Of a stretch of 5,879 nt of DNA, positions 3,919-5,879 are shown piece by piece. The first letter of the stretch is position 1. The number at the start of each line of letters is the position of its first letter. The stretch is from Acidimicrobiales bacterium (lineage in GTDB: Bacteria; Actinomycetota; Acidimicrobiia; Acidimicrobiales; Poriferisodaliceae). The notes under the pieces are model-generated. The model searched no databases. It was not told where the DNA came from and saw nothing but the letters and a program-made list of their open reading frames with translations. A program made the translations under genes and the position numbers. The stretch covers positions 1 to 5,879 of the forward strand of contig JAHDHM010000236.1 of assembly GCA_020631315.1 (NCBI GenBank), given 5' to 3'.

Positions 3919-5879
3919 GTGAGCAGCAACCACTTCACCAAGCCGGCGGGCCTCGTCACCGGCCGGCCACGGATCGCCCTCGGCGTCCTCGCCGTGATGA
4001 CCGTGATCCTCGTCTACGGGTCGACGCTCCTGGTTCCCCAGGCCGGCAACGACGCCTTTCTCCCCGCCGACAGCGAGGTCGCCCATGCGGCGGAGACGCT
4101 GAGTGAGGCGTTCCCCGACTCGGCTGGACTGACCAACGTCACGATCCTCCAGCGAGGCGAGTTCCTCACGCCCGAGGGGCTGGCCCAGATCGACGCCGTC
4201 GTCATGGCCGCCGTCTCGCAGCCGGCGGTCAACGAACGGCTCGCCGTCGTCGACCCGGTCGCGTCGATCGCGGGCGCCTTCAAGCAGGCGCTCGGAGTGG
4301 ACGACCTCTCGACGGTGCCACAGGCGCAGATCGACGAGGTCGCTGCGCAGCCCCAGTTCGCCGCGCTGCTCGGCAACCTGAGCGGCGAGGCGGACGGCGA
4401 GACGGTGTCGATCTCGAGCATCAAGCTCCGTCAGCTCGGCGACCCCGAGGGCCTCGAAGACGCCGAGCTCCTGCTGGCCGATGCCGTCGCCGCAGTCGAC
4501 GGTCCCCTCGACGTCCGCTCGCTCTCGGCGGCGACGATCAACGAGGAGTCGGCGGAGTCCTCCTCGTCATCGATGTCACGACTGATGATGATCTCGCTGC
4601 TCATCATCGCCCTGCTGCTCTACGTGTTCTTCCGCAGCGGGTCCGACGTCGCGCTCTCCCTCGCCGGCCTCGCGATCACGATCGTCGGCACCATCGGCTT
4701 CCAGGGCCTGTTCGGGCCCGACGGGTTCGACCTGATCGGTCCGCCGAACTCCATCACCTCGATGGTGCCGATCATGCTGGTCGGTCTGGTCGTGGACTAC
4801 TCGATCCAGACGGTGGCGCACTACCGGGAGATGCGAGCCGAGGGCCGCAACGTGCGCGACGCCGCCCAGTACGCGCTCGGTGGTGTGATGTTGCCGCTCG
4901 GGCTCGCGGCCGGCACGACCATCATCTCGTTCCTCACGAACCTCACGTCGAGCATCCCGGCGAACGGCGACTTCGGCATCGTCGCTGCGTTCGGCGTGTT
5001 CTTCGGCCTGTTCACCATGCTCGTGCTGCTCCCCGCTGCTCGGACCCTCTTCGACGAGCGGGCTGCGGCGAAGAACAAGCTCGGCGAGGTCCGCCTCATG
5101 GCCGACGCCATTCCCGGCGCCGGTCCGATCGTCGAGAAGATCGGCGCGTTCGTCGCCGCCAAGCCGATGCCGGTGCTGGCCGTCGCCGGCGTGATCACCG
5201 TCGTGCTCACCAGCTTCGCGACGCAGATCAGCACCGAGTTCAACTCGAACGACTTCCTGCCCGGCGATGGCGAGTCGCTCGAGGACATCGAGACCCTCGA
5301 GGCCGCGCTCGGCGGCCAGACCGAGATCGTCACCGTGCTGGTCGAGGCCGAGCTGACCGACGACCGGACGCTGCGCAACCTGCTCACGATCACCGAGGCG
5401 TTCGGCGACGAACTCACCCGTCCGACGGGCGCGGCCAGCGACATCACGCTGTCGCTCGGCACCCTGTTCGACGACTGGCTGGCCGACTCCGGCGAGCCCG
5501 GCGACAACTACGACCCCGAACTCCAGCTGCTCCTCGCAGGCGTCGACCAGGGCCTCACCGTCGACGCTGCCGGCGTGCAGGCGATCCTCGAACGTCTCGA
5601 AGAACTCGACCCCGTCGGGTTCGGCCAGGTCGCGGTGAACAACGCCGACGGCGAGGACCTCACCCTCATGCAGTTCAACGCCCTCACCGGCGACCAGGAC
5701 CGCACGCGGGCCCTCATCGACGACATCGAGGGCCTCTGGTACGGCGACCGCACGCAGGTGACCGAGAGCTCCGGCGAGATCATCGCCCTCGAGGTCACCA
5801 GCGCCATGACCGAGGGCCAGAGCGTGTCGATCGCCATCACGATCGTCGCCGCGCTCATCGTGCTGATGCTCTTCTTCTG
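3919..5879 (+). CDS. RND/MMPL-family transporter (truncated by window end)
   Basis: The frame is open for 653 codons to the right edge. It begins with a membrane helix (19-39), then an outer loop of about 180 residues, then five helices (about 222-238, 245-266, 279-299, 317-340, 352-375). A second repeat starts with helix 7 (418-437) and a second outer loop, and the window ends inside helix 8 (636-653). This is the duplicated six-TM plan of RND transporters in the MMPL/COG1033/HpnN branch. Helix 4 holds GLVVDYS (289-295) and then HYRE; D293-Y294 match the proton-relay Asp-Tyr of MMPL proteins. Known relatives export lipids, hopanoids or hydrophobic compounds using proton motive force. The substrate is unknown here. 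GTG at 3919 is chosen because GGGGG ends 5 nt before it, TGA at 3862 closes the frame upstream, and the next ATG (M27) lies inside helix 1. Odd points: a serine run (214-218) just before helix 2 and very acidic outer loops. It is divergent from the hydrolase operon. Confidence 0.88.
   Translation, partial: MSSNHFTKPAGLVTGRPRIALGVLAVMTVILVYGSTLLVPQAGNDAFLPADSEVAHAAETLSEAFPDSAGLTNVTILQRGEFLTPEGLAQIDAVVMAAVSQPAVNERLAVVDPVASIAGAFKQALGVDDLSTVPQAQIDEVAAQPQFAALLGNLSGEADGETVSISSIKLRQLGDPEGLEDAELLLADAVAAVDGPLDVRSLSAATINEESAESSSSSMSRLMMISLLIIALLLYVFFRSGSDVALSLAGLAITIVGTIGFQGLFGPDGFDLIGPPNSITSMVPIMLVGLVVDYSIQTVAHYREMRAEGRNVRDAAQYALGGVMLPLGLAAGTTIISFLTNLTSSIPANGDFGIVAAFGVFFGLFTMLVLLPAARTLFDERAAAKNKLGEVRLMADAIPGAGPIVEKIGAFVAAKPMPVLAVAGVITVVLTSFATQISTEFNSNDFLPGDGESLEDIETLEAALGGQTEIVTVLVEAELTDDRTLRNLLTITEAFGDELTRPTGAASDITLSLGTLFDDWLADSGEPGDNYDPELQLLLAGVDQGLTVDAAGVQAILERLEELDPVGFGQVAVNNADGEDLTLMQFNALTGDQDRTRALIDDIEGLWYGDRTQVTESSGEIIALEVTSAMTEGQSVSIAITIVAALIVLMLFF

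Noticed and set aside
3180..4106. Plus-strand open frame of 308 codons spanning the orphan gene, the intergenic region and the transporter start
   Set aside because: It crosses the promoter region and both divergent starts, and its product has no recognisable domain. Compositional shadow.
4821..5858. Minus-strand open frames opposite the transporter
   Set aside because: Their products are serine- and arginine-rich low-complexity sequence lying antisense to clear membrane helices and the GLVVDY motif.

Overview
The window is about two-thirds G+C, and its genes prefer G or C at third codon positions. It holds a 19-bp site resembling the IdeR/DtxR iron box of high-GC Gram-positive bacteria. I therefore infer an actinobacterium, possibly an environmental Acidimicrobiia-type lineage. 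No rRNA or other marker gene is present, so the class is a guess. I see no mobile element, tRNA, rRNA or CRISPR array.

Layout. Positions 1-1219 (minus) hold the N-terminal 406 codons of an FtsX/MacB-type ABC permease whose 3' end lies off the left edge. An imperfect hairpin (1258-1301) separates it from a small iron gene pair, also on minus: bacterioferritin (1642-2106), then a bacterioferritin-associated [2Fe-2S] ferredoxin, Bfd (1325-1522), with an IdeR-like box (1572-1590) between them in the bfd leader. Next upstream, still on minus, is a two-gene operon: an unrecognised 228-residue protein (3114-3800) followed 5 nt later by an RNase Z-like metallo-beta-lactamase-fold hydrolase (2287-3108). 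A 118-bp AT-richer divergent intergenic region carries a strong-looking sigma70-type promoter and two CATATG palindromic cores 11 bp apart. From there an RND/MMPL-family membrane transporter runs rightward on plus (3919-5879) and leaves the window inside its eighth predicted membrane segment.

How the parts fit. The iron pair is a storage-and-release module: Bfr mineralises iron and Bfd reduces it for release. The box in front of bfd suggests that release, rather than storage, is the step derepressed when iron is low. Bfr keeps its heme methionine, but the usual ferroxidase histidine at position 54 is aspartate.

The right half is the most likely place for an undescribed system. It combines an orphan protein with a lipocalin-like GxW signature, a hydrolase with an intact RNase Z-type metal site but no room for the tRNA-binding exosite, and a divergent lipid-type transporter, all facing one short operator-like region. 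A shared function (binding, hydrolysis and export of a hydrophobic small molecule) is inference only.

Both edge genes are open to the window boundary, so their full lengths are unknown.
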